21,831 bases of DNA, from the NCBI GenBank assembly GCA_002495535.1, contig DAFX01000070.1:1-21831 (forward strand), in the 5' to 3' direction. A program made the position numbers and the translations under genes. Below, one piece after another: positions 1 to 7,549 of this stretch; within the stretch, counting starts at the first letter, position 1, and each line of letters opens with the position of its first letter. The notes beneath the pieces were generated by a model, which did not search any database, was not told where the DNA came from, and was given only the letters and a program-made list of their open reading frames with translations. The stretch is from Euryarchaeota archaeon UBA433 (GTDB lineage: Archaea; Thermoplasmatota; Poseidoniia; Poseidoniales; Poseidoniaceae).

Positions 1-1599
1 TCCCTCGACTATGTTGTCGTCTTTGATGCTGCAAACATTGAGCACGTAGCTGAGCACTCTGCCAGCACGCTTCAATGGGCGCTCGGCCTGATGTTCATCG
101 GTGCCGTTGGCAAATCCGCACAGTTCCCTCTCCACGTTTGGTTGCCCGACGCAATGGAAGGACCAACGCCAGTTTCTGCCCTTATCCACGCAGCAACAAT
201 GGTCAATGCAGGTCTGTACCTCGTTGCTCGAATGTTCCCATTCTTCGGTGCAGATGCCTTGCACGGCGACCTTGCTGACCTTGCCTTCATCATTGCACTC
301 ATCGGTGGTATAACCGCCGTCATGGCAGCGGCCATTGCCTTTGTCCAGATGGACCTCAAAAAGGTCTTGGCGTATTCAACCATGAGTCAACTCGCCTACA
401 TCTTCACAGGTCTTGGGTGTGCTATGTACCTTGCAAATACGCTGTATTGGCACAAAACTCTGCCCGATGGTCTCGAGAACCCCGATTACTATGAAAATCA
501 TAAGATCGTTATTGTTGCGTTCGGTGCTGCTCTGTTCCATTTGTTCAATCACGCCATGGCCAAAGGTATGCTGTTCATGGCCAGCGGCTCAGTGATTCAT
601 GAAGTTCATCATGCCCACCACCATTTGCATCATGACGACCATGGTGATGATCATCATGATGACCACTTTGACGCCCAATCCATGGAGAACATGGGCGGTC
701 TTGCTTCCAAGATGCCCATCACTGCAACCGCAATGCTTGTCGGTTCTGCTTCCATCATGGGTCTGCCTCTGATTGGCGGATTCTGGTCGAAGGAAGGTAT
801 CATCGCTAACGCTTGGCGAGTCGCCCAAGACGACCCCAAATTCCTCCTCCCCGCTATGTGCGTGCTCATCGGTGCGGGAATGACCGGGTTCTACATGTCC
901 CGAATGTGGCTCAAGACCTTTGCAGGCAAGCCAAACAACGAGATTGCAGCCCATGTTGGCCCAACCAACACTTGGATCAAGACACCTCTGTTTATCCTGA
1001 CCTTCGTGAGTCTGTCATCGATTATTTTCGCCGCTATGGGCTTCACGCATTGGGCTCCAGACGAAGGGTACGCCTTCTTAGGAGAGAAATCACTTATTGA
1101 TGGATTCATCTATGAGATGGAACATGCGTTCTTGAATGAAGTCCCCTACTTCTTCATCATCACCTACATTGCTATCGCTCTTGGTGCTGTAGCTGGCCCT
1201 GGACTTGCTATGGCACTCTATGGTGGCAAGCTGGAAGAAGGCGAAACTGCCAAACCTTGGATGACGCCCGTCATCACCCTCAACGCTTGGGTCAAGAACC
1301 GATTTAACTTCGACAACAGCGCCTTTGCAGAATCAACACTCGCGGTGGCCCTTCAGAATCGCCTCTACATCGACCACTACTATGACATGGCCATGCTCAA
1401 AATCGTGGCTGGCTTCTCGACCAAAGCAGCTCAAACTGATTCAGAAGTGATCGATGGAACAATCAAAACTATTGAAACAGGTTCACAGTCACTTTCCACA
1501 GTCGTTCGTTCATTGACGACCGGGTCTGCACGTGATTACATTTTGATGGTCGCCGTTGGAATGTTGGCGATTTTCATGCTCGTATGGGGGGTGGCTTGA
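1..1599 (+). CDS. nuoL: NADH-quinone oxidoreductase (complex I) subunit L, 5'-truncated by the window
   Basis: Antiporter-like membrane subunit L of respiratory complex I, which couples electron transfer to ion pumping. The frame is open from base 1, so 532 residues of the C-terminal part are present; by comparison with E. coli NuoL roughly 200 N-terminal residues lie outside the window. Family landmarks are clear: GKSAQFPLHVWLPDAMEGPT with the half-channel lysine (codon near 109), SALIHAATMVNAG, and MDLKKVLAYSTMSQLAYI in the next helix, followed by GSVIH, GLPLIGGFWSKEG and further hydrophobic segments to the C-terminus. A loop at bases 598-666 is extremely rich in His and Asp, which is not typical of NuoL. 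The stop codon abuts the TTG start of nuoM, so the two are almost certainly co-transcribed. Archaeal complexes often lack the NADH module, so the electron donor cannot be told from here. Confidence 0.95.
   Translation, partial: SLDYVVVFDAANIEHVAEHSASTLQWALGLMFIGAVGKSAQFPLHVWLPDAMEGPTPVSALIHAATMVNAGLYLVARMFPFFGADALHGDLADLAFIIALIGGITAVMAAAIAFVQMDLKKVLAYSTMSQLAYIFTGLGCAMYLANTLYWHKTLPDGLENPDYYENHKIVIVAFGAALFHLFNHAMAKGMLFMASGSVIHEVHHAHHHLHHDDHGDDHHDDHFDAQSMENMGGLASKMPITATAMLVGSASIMGLPLIGGFWSKEGIIANAWRVAQDDPKFLLPAMCVLIGAGMTGFYMSRMWLKTFAGKPNNEIAAHVGPTNTWIKTPLFILTFVSLSSIIFAAMGFTHWAPDEGYAFLGEKSLIDGFIYEMEHAFLNEVPYFFIITYIAIALGAVAGPGLAMALYGGKLEEGETAKPWMTPVITLNAWVKNRFNFDNSAFAESTLAVALQNRLYIDHYYDMAMLKIVAGFSTKAAQTDSEVIDGTIKTIETGSQSLSTVVRSLTTGSARDYILMVAVGMLAIFMLVWGVA
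598..666 (+). repeat. His/Asp-rich low-complexity loop inside nuoL
   Basis: In the nuoL frame this stretch encodes 23 residues, of which 12 are His and 6 are Asp, built from repeated CAT/CAC and GAT/GAC codons. It follows GSVIH and precedes the conserved MGGLASKMPIT segment, so it is an insertion in an inter-helix loop. His clusters of this kind commonly bind transition metals, but a metal role here is inference. Confidence 0.85.
1586..1594 (+). promoter_or_regulatory. Ribosome binding site for nuoM
   Basis: A G-rich run (GGGGGGTGG) lies inside the last codons of nuoL, about 5 bases before the TTG at 1600. Its position supports initiation at this TTG rather than at the in-frame ATG at 1630. 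Confidence 0.5.
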
Positions 1600-3246
1600 T
1601 TGTTCGAAGCAGGTACTGATTGGATTTCAATGCAGCTTGTTGGTTTCCCTGTCGTTGCAGGTATTGTTTTGCTGGCGTTTGTTTCCAACACCAACAAGAG
1701 CGCCCACGACAGGCTTAGCAATCCCATTCGGATGGCAAGTTTGGCCTTCTCTCTCGGTTTGTTTGCCTACACCACTGCCATGTTCTTCGAGGTGTTTGCG
1801 AACATCACAAGCGACGGTTTAGCCTTTAACAATTACAAACTTCATGATTCGTATGAATGGTTCCCAGCCCTCGGCATTCACTGGACGGTAGGATTGGACG
1901 CCCTTTCCTTCCCAATGGTTTGGTTGACAACCTTCCTCTTGCCGGTGACCATCATCGCCACCTGGCATGAGAAAAACGGAGCGACATACTTCCCAACCCT
2001 TCTGTTGATGGGCGGTGCTTTGATCGGTGTTTTCGTTTCACTGGACTTGTTCATGTTCTATGTGTTCTGGGAATTGACGTTGATTCCGATGTTCTTCTTG
2101 ATCTTGAACTGGGGCGGTAAGGATCGCAAGTACGCTTCTCAGAAGTTCTTCATCTACACCTTCACCGCATCGGTGGTCATGCTCTTGGGTCTTGTGACCC
2201 TGTACCTTATGCAGCCCGATCAGATTGGAACGGGCGGAAAGTACGGCACCATGACGGGCCGCACCTTCGACATTCCAACCCTTGTTGAGCACGCAACTGC
2301 TGCCAACCAAAACGGCTGGTTCATGGGTGAAAGCATGCAGAAGGTACTCTTCGTGATGCTGATGCTTGGTTTCCTTGTGAAACTCCCTGCCGTACCGTTC
2401 CACACTTGGCTGCCCGATGCTCACGTTCAGGCTCCAACCGGAGGTTCGATGCTCTTGGCTGGTGTGATGCTGAAGATGGGTGCATACGGTATGTTCCGTT
2501 TGCCTCTCAGCATGTTCCCGCACGCTTTGCAACACTTCCAATTGGCACTGATGATTTTCGGTATGGTTTCCCTTGTTTGGGGTGCGATTGTTTGTTTGGG
2601 TCAAACCAACCTCAAGAAGATGGTCGCTTATTCATCGGTATCCCACATGGGTGTGATCCTCATCGGAATTGCAACCATGCAACCAATGGGCTGGGCTGCG
2701 GCTTTGTTCATGATGTTCGCACACGGTATCATCAGCCCAATGCTCTTCGCAGTCTGTGGCGCATTCAAGCACCACTATCACAGCATGGAGATTGGAGCAA
2801 TGCGCGGCATGGCCAAGCATTCTCCCTGGCTCGCAACTTCAATGATGTTCGCTTGGATGGCCTCACTCGGTCTTCCTTTGCTTGCAGGTTTCGTTGCAGA
2901 ATTGATGATGCTCATCGCTTTGTGGTACTTCATCGATCTCGAAGGTTGGAGTGTTCTTTGGATGGTTGGACCAGCGCTTGTGTTGGCCCTCACCGCTGCC
3001 TACTACCTGTGGTCGATGCAACGCACTATCTTCGAAGGTGGCGACGAAACTCAACCGCCTGCTACACTTCACGGCGATGTCATTCCAGACATCAGCAATG
3101 AAGAGAAACTCGCAATGCTGATTTTGGCTGGCTTCACCATCTTGTTCGGTGTCCTGCCTTGGATCGGCTTGGACATGATGGACGATTACTGCCGAACGTT
3201 CTTCGAGCACATGATTTCGAATGGCATCTTCAAGGGAGGTGCTTGA
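1600..3246 (+). CDS. nuoM: NADH-quinone oxidoreductase (complex I) subunit M
   Basis: Antiporter-like proton-pumping membrane subunit M of complex I, 548 residues, slightly longer than E. coli NuoM. Key family residues are visible: the membrane glutamate in VFWELTLIPMFF (E158), the lysine in FLVKLPAVPFHTWLPDAHVQ (K261), then APTGGSMLLAGVMLKMGAYG and NLKKMVAYSSVSHMG. About 14 hydrophobic helices are expected and the hydrophobicity pattern fits. The start is TTG at 1600, directly after the nuoL stop and preceded by a strong G-rich ribosome binding site; ATG at 1630 (residue 11) is the alternative. The stop is one base before the nuoN ATG, so the L-M-N genes are translationally linked in the canonical order. 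Confidence 0.96.
   Translation: MFEAGTDWISMQLVGFPVVAGIVLLAFVSNTNKSAHDRLSNPIRMASLAFSLGLFAYTTAMFFEVFANITSDGLAFNNYKLHDSYEWFPALGIHWTVGLDALSFPMVWLTTFLLPVTIIATWHEKNGATYFPTLLLMGGALIGVFVSLDLFMFYVFWELTLIPMFFLILNWGGKDRKYASQKFFIYTFTASVVMLLGLVTLYLMQPDQIGTGGKYGTMTGRTFDIPTLVEHATAANQNGWFMGESMQKVLFVMLMLGFLVKLPAVPFHTWLPDAHVQAPTGGSMLLAGVMLKMGAYGMFRLPLSMFPHALQHFQLALMIFGMVSLVWGAIVCLGQTNLKKMVAYSSVSHMGVILIGIATMQPMGWAAALFMMFAHGIISPMLFAVCGAFKHHYHSMEIGAMRGMAKHSPWLATSMMFAWMASLGLPLLAGFVAELMMLIALWYFIDLEGWSVLWMVGPALVLALTAAYYLWSMQRTIFEGGDETQPPATLHGDVIPDISNEEKLAMLILAGFTILFGVLPWIGLDMMDDYCRTFFEHMISNGIFKGGA
3234..3241 (+). promoter_or_regulatory. Ribosome binding site deciding the nuoN start
   Basis: AAGGGAGGTG within the end of nuoM is a near-perfect Shine-Dalgarno sequence 6-7 bases before ATG 3248. 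It excludes the longer in-frame reading that begins at 3221. Confidence 0.75.
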
Positions 3247-3247
3247 T

Positions 3248-4948
3248 ATGGAAACCACACAAGCTTTCAGCACCGAGTTCTATACTGCTCTTCGACCTGA
3301 ATTGTTGTTGTTTGCCGGTCTTCTAGCGCTCATCATCGTGCCGAACCTAGGGAAAGGGACATTCAGAATCCCTGGGACTCAGATTCGCTTGCCTTGGTTC
3401 ATGGGCGGTCAACGATACAGCCTCACCAGCAACCCTCACCTTCCTGCTTGGATTGCGACCATCACCCTCACTGGTGCTTTCATTGCCGTAGCAGATTCGC
3501 TCAATGGCGGCCTGGATTCCATCAGCGTGGTCAGCAGTGATGCTGACACTGCGAAGGAATTGCTGATGGTCAACGGCTTCAGCCGAGTGTTCGAATTGAT
3601 CTTCTTTGGTGCGCTTGCCCTCGCTTCTTTTGCCAGTATGAATCGGCTGAAGGTCGAAGGCGTTGGCGGTAAACTCAACGCTGAGCAACTGTACAACAAC
3701 CGCCGACAAGCGGACTTCTACATCTTGATGCTCACCTGCGGTCTAGGTATGTCCGTCGTTGCTTTGGCTCAGGACCTGTTCGTTCTGTTCATTGGTTTGG
3801 AACTTGCCTCGTTCTCAACCTATGTTCTCGTGGCCTTCCTCAAGGAGTCGAAAGCAGGAGCAGAAGCCGGAATGAAGTATTTCATCGTCGGTTCAGTTGC
3901 ATCCGGTGTCGGCCTGTATGGCCTCTCAATGCTGTACCTTTGGGCTGGCTCGCTTCAATTCGACGTCCTCGCAGCAGAATTCGCTCTCACCGGCGTTGAA
4001 CCGCTGCCGTTGATCGGCATCGGTTTCGTGCTCGTTGGTTTCGGATTCAAGGTCAGTGCGGCGCCGTTCCACTTTGCAGCGCCTGATGCCTACGCTGGAG
4101 CCAGCAGCCCCGTAGCGGGTGTTTTGGCAACCGCAAGCAAAGCCATGGGTATGGTTGGATTGATCCGCATGCTCCTCATTGTAGCGGCACCTGATGCTTC
4201 TGATGGCTCTGCAGTTTGGTTGGTATGCTTGGGCGCATTAGCTGCACTCACCATGACGTGGGGGAACCTCGCTGCTCTTGGTAGCACCAATCCAAAGCGG
4301 ATGCTCGCTTACTCCTCAGTTGCTCACGCAGGGTACATGCTCGCTGGACTTACAGCCATCGGTGCATGGACTTGGGACCCATCGTTCGCTGGTTCTGAAG
4401 GGGAGGCTGCGCTCTTGGTGATGACCGCCTTATTGTTCCACTTGCTTGTGCTGGTGGCGTTCAAACTTGGTGCGTTCCTCGTCCTCTCCATCCTCGAATC
4501 CGATGGTGATGCGTCTCGCCTTTCTTCACTCGGTGGTCTCGCCAAGCGTGAACCATTGCTTGCTTTCGCCATGTTCATCTTCATGATTTCACTTGCAGGT
4601 GTCCCGCCAATGGCCGGTTTCCTCTCGAAGCTGATGGTCATCATGGGAATTGTCAATGTTGGTGTTGGAACAGGTGCAACTTCACTCGGTGACTTCCACT
4701 GGGTCTGGTGGCTTGCTCTTCTCATGGTGTTGAATTCCGCCGTCTCGGTGTTCTATTACCTCCGCATCGCAGTGGTCATGTTCTTTGAGCAACCCGAAGA
4801 AGGACGTGAAGGGCCATTGCCATCTGGATGGCAAGTCCGAACCTCGATCCTCATCTGCGTGCTAGCAACCGTTCTCATCGGGGTCTTTGGTGACTCGTTG
4901 TTGGAAATGTGCCGCACCGCTGCAGAAAGCCTCACTACGAATTGGTGA
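3248..4948 (+). CDS. nuoN: NADH-quinone oxidoreductase (complex I) subunit N
   Basis: Antiporter-like proton-pumping membrane subunit N of complex I, 566 residues. Family landmarks are the membrane glutamate in FIGLELASFSTYVL (E185), the lysine in GFGFKVSAAPFHFAAPDAYA (K268), SSPVAGVLATASKAMG, and NPKRMLAYSSVAHAGYML. The ATG at 3248 follows an excellent Shine-Dalgarno sequence and lies one base after the nuoM stop. It is longer than E. coli NuoN (485 residues) because of an extended N-terminal region, residues 30-110, with a hydrophilic segment around GQRYSLTSN and another around the SVVSSDADTAKE loop. It is the last gene of the nuo operon in this window; a hairpin follows it. Confidence 0.95.
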   Translation: METTQAFSTEFYTALRPELLLFAGLLALIIVPNLGKGTFRIPGTQIRLPWFMGGQRYSLTSNPHLPAWIATITLTGAFIAVADSLNGGLDSISVVSSDADTAKELLMVNGFSRVFELIFFGALALASFASMNRLKVEGVGGKLNAEQLYNNRRQADFYILMLTCGLGMSVVALAQDLFVLFIGLELASFSTYVLVAFLKESKAGAEAGMKYFIVGSVASGVGLYGLSMLYLWAGSLQFDVLAAEFALTGVEPLPLIGIGFVLVGFGFKVSAAPFHFAAPDAYAGASSPVAGVLATASKAMGMVGLIRMLLIVAAPDASDGSAVWLVCLGALAALTMTWGNLAALGSTNPKRMLAYSSVAHAGYMLAGLTAIGAWTWDPSFAGSEGEAALLVMTALLFHLLVLVAFKLGAFLVLSILESDGDASRLSSLGGLAKREPLLAFAMFIFMISLAGVPPMAGFLSKLMVIMGIVNVGVGTGATSLGDFHWVWWLALLMVLNSAVSVFYYLRIAVVMFFEQPEEGREGPLPSGWQVRTSILICVLATVLIGVFGDSLLEMCRTAAESLTTNW

Positions 4949-4955
4949 AGTCCGC

Positions 4956-4987
4956 AGGCGCCCGATTGACTCCCCGTCAAGGTGCCT
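4956..4987 (+). terminator. Hairpin downstream of nuoN
   Basis: An outer stem AGGCGCC (4956-4962) pairs with GGTGCCT (4981-4987) with one G-U pair. After a CGA bulge, an inner stem TTGAC (4966-4970) pairs with GTCAA (4976-4980) around the loop TCCCC. No T-run follows, and archaeal termination usually relies on U-tracts, so it could equally be an RNA-processing or stabilising structure at the end of the nuo transcript. Confidence 0.35.
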
Positions 4988-5029
4988 CTGAGGTACTGTA
5001 TTCAAGAAGGGTCGACGGTACGGCATGAT

Positions 5030-5034
5030 AGGTG
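5030..5034 (+). promoter_or_regulatory. Ribosome binding site for aIF1A
   Basis: AGGTG lies 7 bases before ATG 5042 and selects it over the in-frame GTG at 4982, which falls inside the nuoN downstream hairpin and would add 20 unconserved residues. Confidence 0.55.
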
Positions 5035-5041
5035 CAACCAC

Positions 5042-5734
5042 ATGGGTCGTCGGCGTGAAGAGAAAGTGGACGAGGAAGAACTCGCTCGTCTCGAATCACC
5101 GGAGGGTTCCTCGGGTGGAAAAATCCGTGTCAAAATGCCAAACCTTCGTGTCAACGAAATGTTTGCACTGGCTGAACAAATTCTTGGTGGACGTCGTGTC
5201 ACCGTCCTCTGCGCTGATGGCGAGACCAGAATGGCTCGAATCCCAGGGAAGATGCGCCGCCGGCAATGGGTGCGCGAAGGCGATTTGATCATCGTTTGGC
5301 CGTGGGATTTCCAAGACGCTAAGGCGGATGTAAAGCACCGGTATACCAAGACACAAGCAATGTACCTCTCGAGAAAAGGCGTTCTACCGGCCGATGTTGA
5401 TATCTTCGGCATGAACACTGCAGTTGATGATGACGACGAACACGATGATTTGTTTGGCACCATGGACGATGAGGATGATGACGACTTGTTTGGTTCAGCA
5501 GATGAACCGGATAGCGATGACGGCGATGACGACTTGTTCGGTGACGATGATGATGACGATCTGTTTGGAGAGGCCGACGCTGAAGACGCCGCCCCCGAAG
5601 ATTCAGAACCGGCCGATGCACCTGCTGAAGAGCCTGCTGAAGAACCATTTGTTGCTGTAGAGGAATACCCTGCTGAGGACGATGGCTCTGATGACGGCGA
5701 TGATGAAGAGGATTTGGAAGACCTCTTCGGTTGA
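5042..5734 (+). CDS. eif1A: Translation initiation factor aIF1A with a long acidic DLFG-repeat tail
   Basis: Archaeal orthologue of eIF1A/IF1, which binds the small ribosomal subunit A site and promotes initiation-complex assembly. The protein has 230 residues; archaeal aIF1A is usually about 100-115. Residues 28-103 form the S1/IF1 OB fold, with GGRRVTVLCADGETRMARIPGKMRRRQWV followed by GDLIIVWPWDF at 81-90 (quoted in two parts). Residues 104-118 are the usual short helical end. From about residue 119 an acidic tail carries DIFG (120-123) and five DLFG motifs (136-139, 148-151, 164-167, 173-176, 227-230), each set in Asp/Glu runs, the last at the extreme C-terminus. Eukaryotic eIF1A also has an acidic C-terminal tail ending in a motif that binds eIF5B, but common archaeal forms lack it. 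RIO1 follows 38 bp downstream on the same strand. Confidence 0.93.
   Translation: MGRRREEKVDEEELARLESPEGSSGGKIRVKMPNLRVNEMFALAEQILGGRRVTVLCADGETRMARIPGKMRRRQWVREGDLIIVWPWDFQDAKADVKHRYTKTQAMYLSRKGVLPADVDIFGMNTAVDDDDEHDDLFGTMDDEDDDDLFGSADEPDSDDGDDDLFGDDDDDDLFGEADAEDAAPEDSEPADAPAEEPAEEPFVAVEEYPAEDDGSDDGDDEEDLEDLFG
5399..5731 (+). repeat. Acidic repeat tract encoding the DLFG tail of aIF1A
   Basis: GAT/GAC-rich low-complexity DNA carrying one DIFG and five DLFG codon sets. The spacings between successive motif ends are 16, 12, 16, 9 and 54 residues. The codons for the repeats differ (TTG TTT, TTG TTC, CTG TTT, CTC TTC), so the units have been kept at protein level rather than being recent DNA duplications. 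The complementary strand has a long spurious Ser-rich open frame as a by-product. Confidence 0.8.
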
Positions 5735-5772
5735 ACCATTGGAACCTGCCATGCTGACCCAAAGGTGATGTT

Positions 5773-6777
5773 GTGGTAAAAGACAACTGGGAAGAGTTGA
5801 ACTCTGGTAAACACAACCGTTACAACCGTAAGAGCCGGAAATCCAAACGTGGAACTTCGTCCAAATCAAGGGACTTGGATGAAGAGTATGCCTCTTCTGA
5901 AGAAGACAAATTTTTGAGCAACCTTGCTTCCAAGCAAGGCACCTATGGTTGGATGAAAGAAGACCGTTACAAGCGAATGTTCCGCGACATAGAAACAAAA
6001 ATTCAGGGGGCTATGGGCACTGGTTCTTTCGATTGGGTTGACAGGCGTGTTTTCGATCAGGTGTTTGACCGCTTGACCTTGATGTCGCTCTACAAATTGA
6101 TGAAAACCGGCGTTATTGATACGCTTGACTACCCGATTGCTCGCGGTAAGGAAGCGCACGTGTTTCACGGCACTGACATCGATGGAAAATCGGTAGCAGT
6201 GAAGATTTTTCACACTTCAAACGCAGTGTTCAAGAATTTGGTTCAGTACATCGAAGGCGACCCGCGGTTCGGCGGACTTCGGCGCAGGCATCGTGACTTG
6301 GTCGATATCTGGGTTCGCAAAGAACATCGTAACCTCTCTCGTTTAGCCCGTTGGGGATTGAACGTCCCGAAACCACTGGGCATTCACAAGAACGTCCTGG
6401 TCATGGATTACCTCGGCCATGAAACAGGTTCATCCCCTAAACTTCGGGAAGTTAAGGTTGAACATCCTGAAGAAGTGTTTGATGATCTCTTGAATTTCCT
6501 CGCCGTTGCATGGCAAAAGAGCAACCTTGTCCACGGCGATTTTTCACCGTTTAACATTCTATGGCACCAAGACAGGGCGATTGTCATCGATGTTGGTCAG
6601 GCGGTTGTCCAAGGCCATCCAAAAGCGGAAGAATTCCTGGTTAGAGACGTGACACGCCTTGTGGAATGGGCCAACAAAAATGGGCTGGAGATCACCCTTG
6701 CAGAAGCCATGTATGAAGTGTTGAACATGAACCTAGATCATGTGAAACAAATTGAATTCGACGATGAAGAAGAGTGA
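5773..6777 (+). CDS. rio1: RIO1-type atypical serine kinase/ATPase
   Basis: RIO-family kinase-ATPase involved in the late maturation of the small ribosomal subunit. The 334-residue protein has a basic, Ser/Arg/Lys-rich N-terminal extension (1-35), a helical N-lobe region (85-120, WVDRRVFDQVFDRLTLMSLY), the nucleotide-binding loop RGKEAHVFHG (124-133), the VAVK lysine (K144), the catalytic loop VHGDFSPFN with D256 and N261, and the metal-binding IDVGQAV with D273. FNIL and IDVGQ are typical of RIO1; the usual LSEFN is here FSPFN. Start is GTG 5773, preceded by GGTG at 5764-5767. It lies downstream of aIF1A, a neighbourhood recurrent in archaea. Its acidic C-terminus (DDEEE) ends exactly where the convergent KH gene ends. 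Confidence 0.94.
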   Translation: MVKDNWEELNSGKHNRYNRKSRKSKRGTSSKSRDLDEEYASSEEDKFLSNLASKQGTYGWMKEDRYKRMFRDIETKIQGAMGTGSFDWVDRRVFDQVFDRLTLMSLYKLMKTGVIDTLDYPIARGKEAHVFHGTDIDGKSVAVKIFHTSNAVFKNLVQYIEGDPRFGGLRRRHRDLVDIWVRKEHRNLSRLARWGLNVPKPLGIHKNVLVMDYLGHETGSSPKLREVKVEHPEEVFDDLLNFLAVAWQKSNLVHGDFSPFNILWHQDRAIVIDVGQAVVQGHPKAEEFLVRDVTRLVEWANKNGLEITLAEAMYEVLNMNLDHVKQIEFDDEEE

Positions 6778-6789
6778 TCACTCTTCTTC
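6766..6789. terminator. Perfect 24-bp palindrome spanning the abutting stops of rio1 and the KH gene
   Basis: GAAGAAGAGTGA (6766-6777) is followed directly by its exact reverse complement (6778-6789), with no spacer. Each half encodes Glu-Glu-Glu-stop of one of two convergent genes. A loop-free palindrome would fold as a hairpin only by opening its centre, and no clear T-run flanks it, so a bidirectional terminator role is possible but unproven. Confidence 0.4.
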
Positions 6790-7524
6790 CCAATCGACTT
6801 GCTCATCTTCAGCCAGTTCCATCATGGACTCAACCGCTTCTTCGTCTTCAGGATCCACCTGAGCAGCTCGCATGCGGCGACCTCTGCGGTTTGAAACGTC
6901 AGCGAGACCGGGAACCAAGTTTTCGAAACCACCGCCGTTCGGTGCGGGTTCATCCTTGATTTCGATGGTGTCGAGGCTTCTGTTGACCAAACGGGAACGG
7001 CGTCGGTCTCTTTCTAGGAAATTGAGGACCGTGCCGTGTTCAGCACCGCCAGCAAGCATCTCGACAGCCTGTCGTGCAGCCGCCAAACCTTCTTCTTCAC
7101 CAACCAGCACCACCGTCGAGTTGTAAATGGTGATCTGAGTATCAGTCAAGCCTTCGATCAGTTTACGGATTTTTCCTTGGCTGCCAATAATGCGGCCTCG
7201 GATTCGTCGTTGCTGGTTGGAGCGCTTGCCAACAAACGACCGGATGTCGACCAGTTCGAAGAAGTGATCATCATCGAGCAGACGGATCGCTGCTTTTGGA
7301 GCCATACCTCGGCCAATTGCTTTGATGACATCGGGGAATTTCATGGCCTTGACCGGGTCGTAAGTGCCCGGTTCGCCCCATACTACTTCCACATCCCCGG
7401 TCTCGGAATCGATGTTGAAGGATTTGCATCCTGCAGCATGGCGCAACGATTTCGCAGTTGCACCTTTTGCTCCAATAAGGACCGCAATTCGGTCCATTGG
7501 TACACGAGGCAATGGTTGTCGCAT
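6778..7524 (-). CDS. Two-KH-domain RNA-binding protein, archaeal Dim2/Pno1 type
   Basis: Homologue of eukaryotic Dim2/Pno1, an RNA-binding factor of small-subunit rRNA maturation that works with RIO kinases. In 248 residues there is KH1 at about 5-58 (RVPMDRIAVLIGAKGATAK, GAKG at 18-21) and KH2 at about 90-160 (RRIRGRIIGSQGKIRKLIE, GSQG at 114-117), then an Arg-rich helix (169-183) and a tail ending in acidic residues (VDWEEE). ATG 7524 was chosen because the KH1 N-terminal pattern begins right after it; the frame stays open 42 codons further upstream, but that overlaps the preceding gene and shows no homology pattern. The only SD-like sequence (GAGGTC, complement of 7541-7546) is about 16 bases upstream, so initiation may depend on translation of the upstream gene, 25 bp away. 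Confidence 0.9.
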   Translation of the reverse strand: MRQPLPRVPMDRIAVLIGAKGATAKSLRHAAGCKSFNIDSETGDVEVVWGEPGTYDPVKAMKFPDVIKAIGRGMAPKAAIRLLDDDHFFELVDIRSFVGKRSNQQRRIRGRIIGSQGKIRKLIEGLTDTQITIYNSTVVLVGEEEGLAAARQAVEMLAGGAEHGTVLNFLERDRRRSRLVNRSLDTIEIKDEPAPNGGGFENLVPGLADVSNRRGRRMRAAQVDPEDEEAVESMMELAEDEQVDWEEE

Positions 7525-7549
7525 GGTTGAGGGTGCGGCCGACCTCTTT

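Noticed and set aside
598..666. The CAT/GAT repeats as a CRISPR-like or tandem DNA repeat
   Set aside because: The units are single codons in frame with nuoL, with no spacers.
2038..2604. 188-codon minus-strand open frame inside nuoM
   Set aside because: Composition is that of an antisense shadow, and nuoM is certain from its motifs.
4982..5041. GTG 4982 as the aIF1A start
   Set aside because: It lies in a hairpin, lacks a ribosome binding site and adds unconserved residues; ATG 5042 has AGGTG 7 bases upstream.
5002..5814. Long minus-strand open frame rich in serine opposite aIF1A
   Set aside because: It is the complement of the GAT/GAC-rich acidic tail; runs of Ser are the expected artefact, and no domain is visible.
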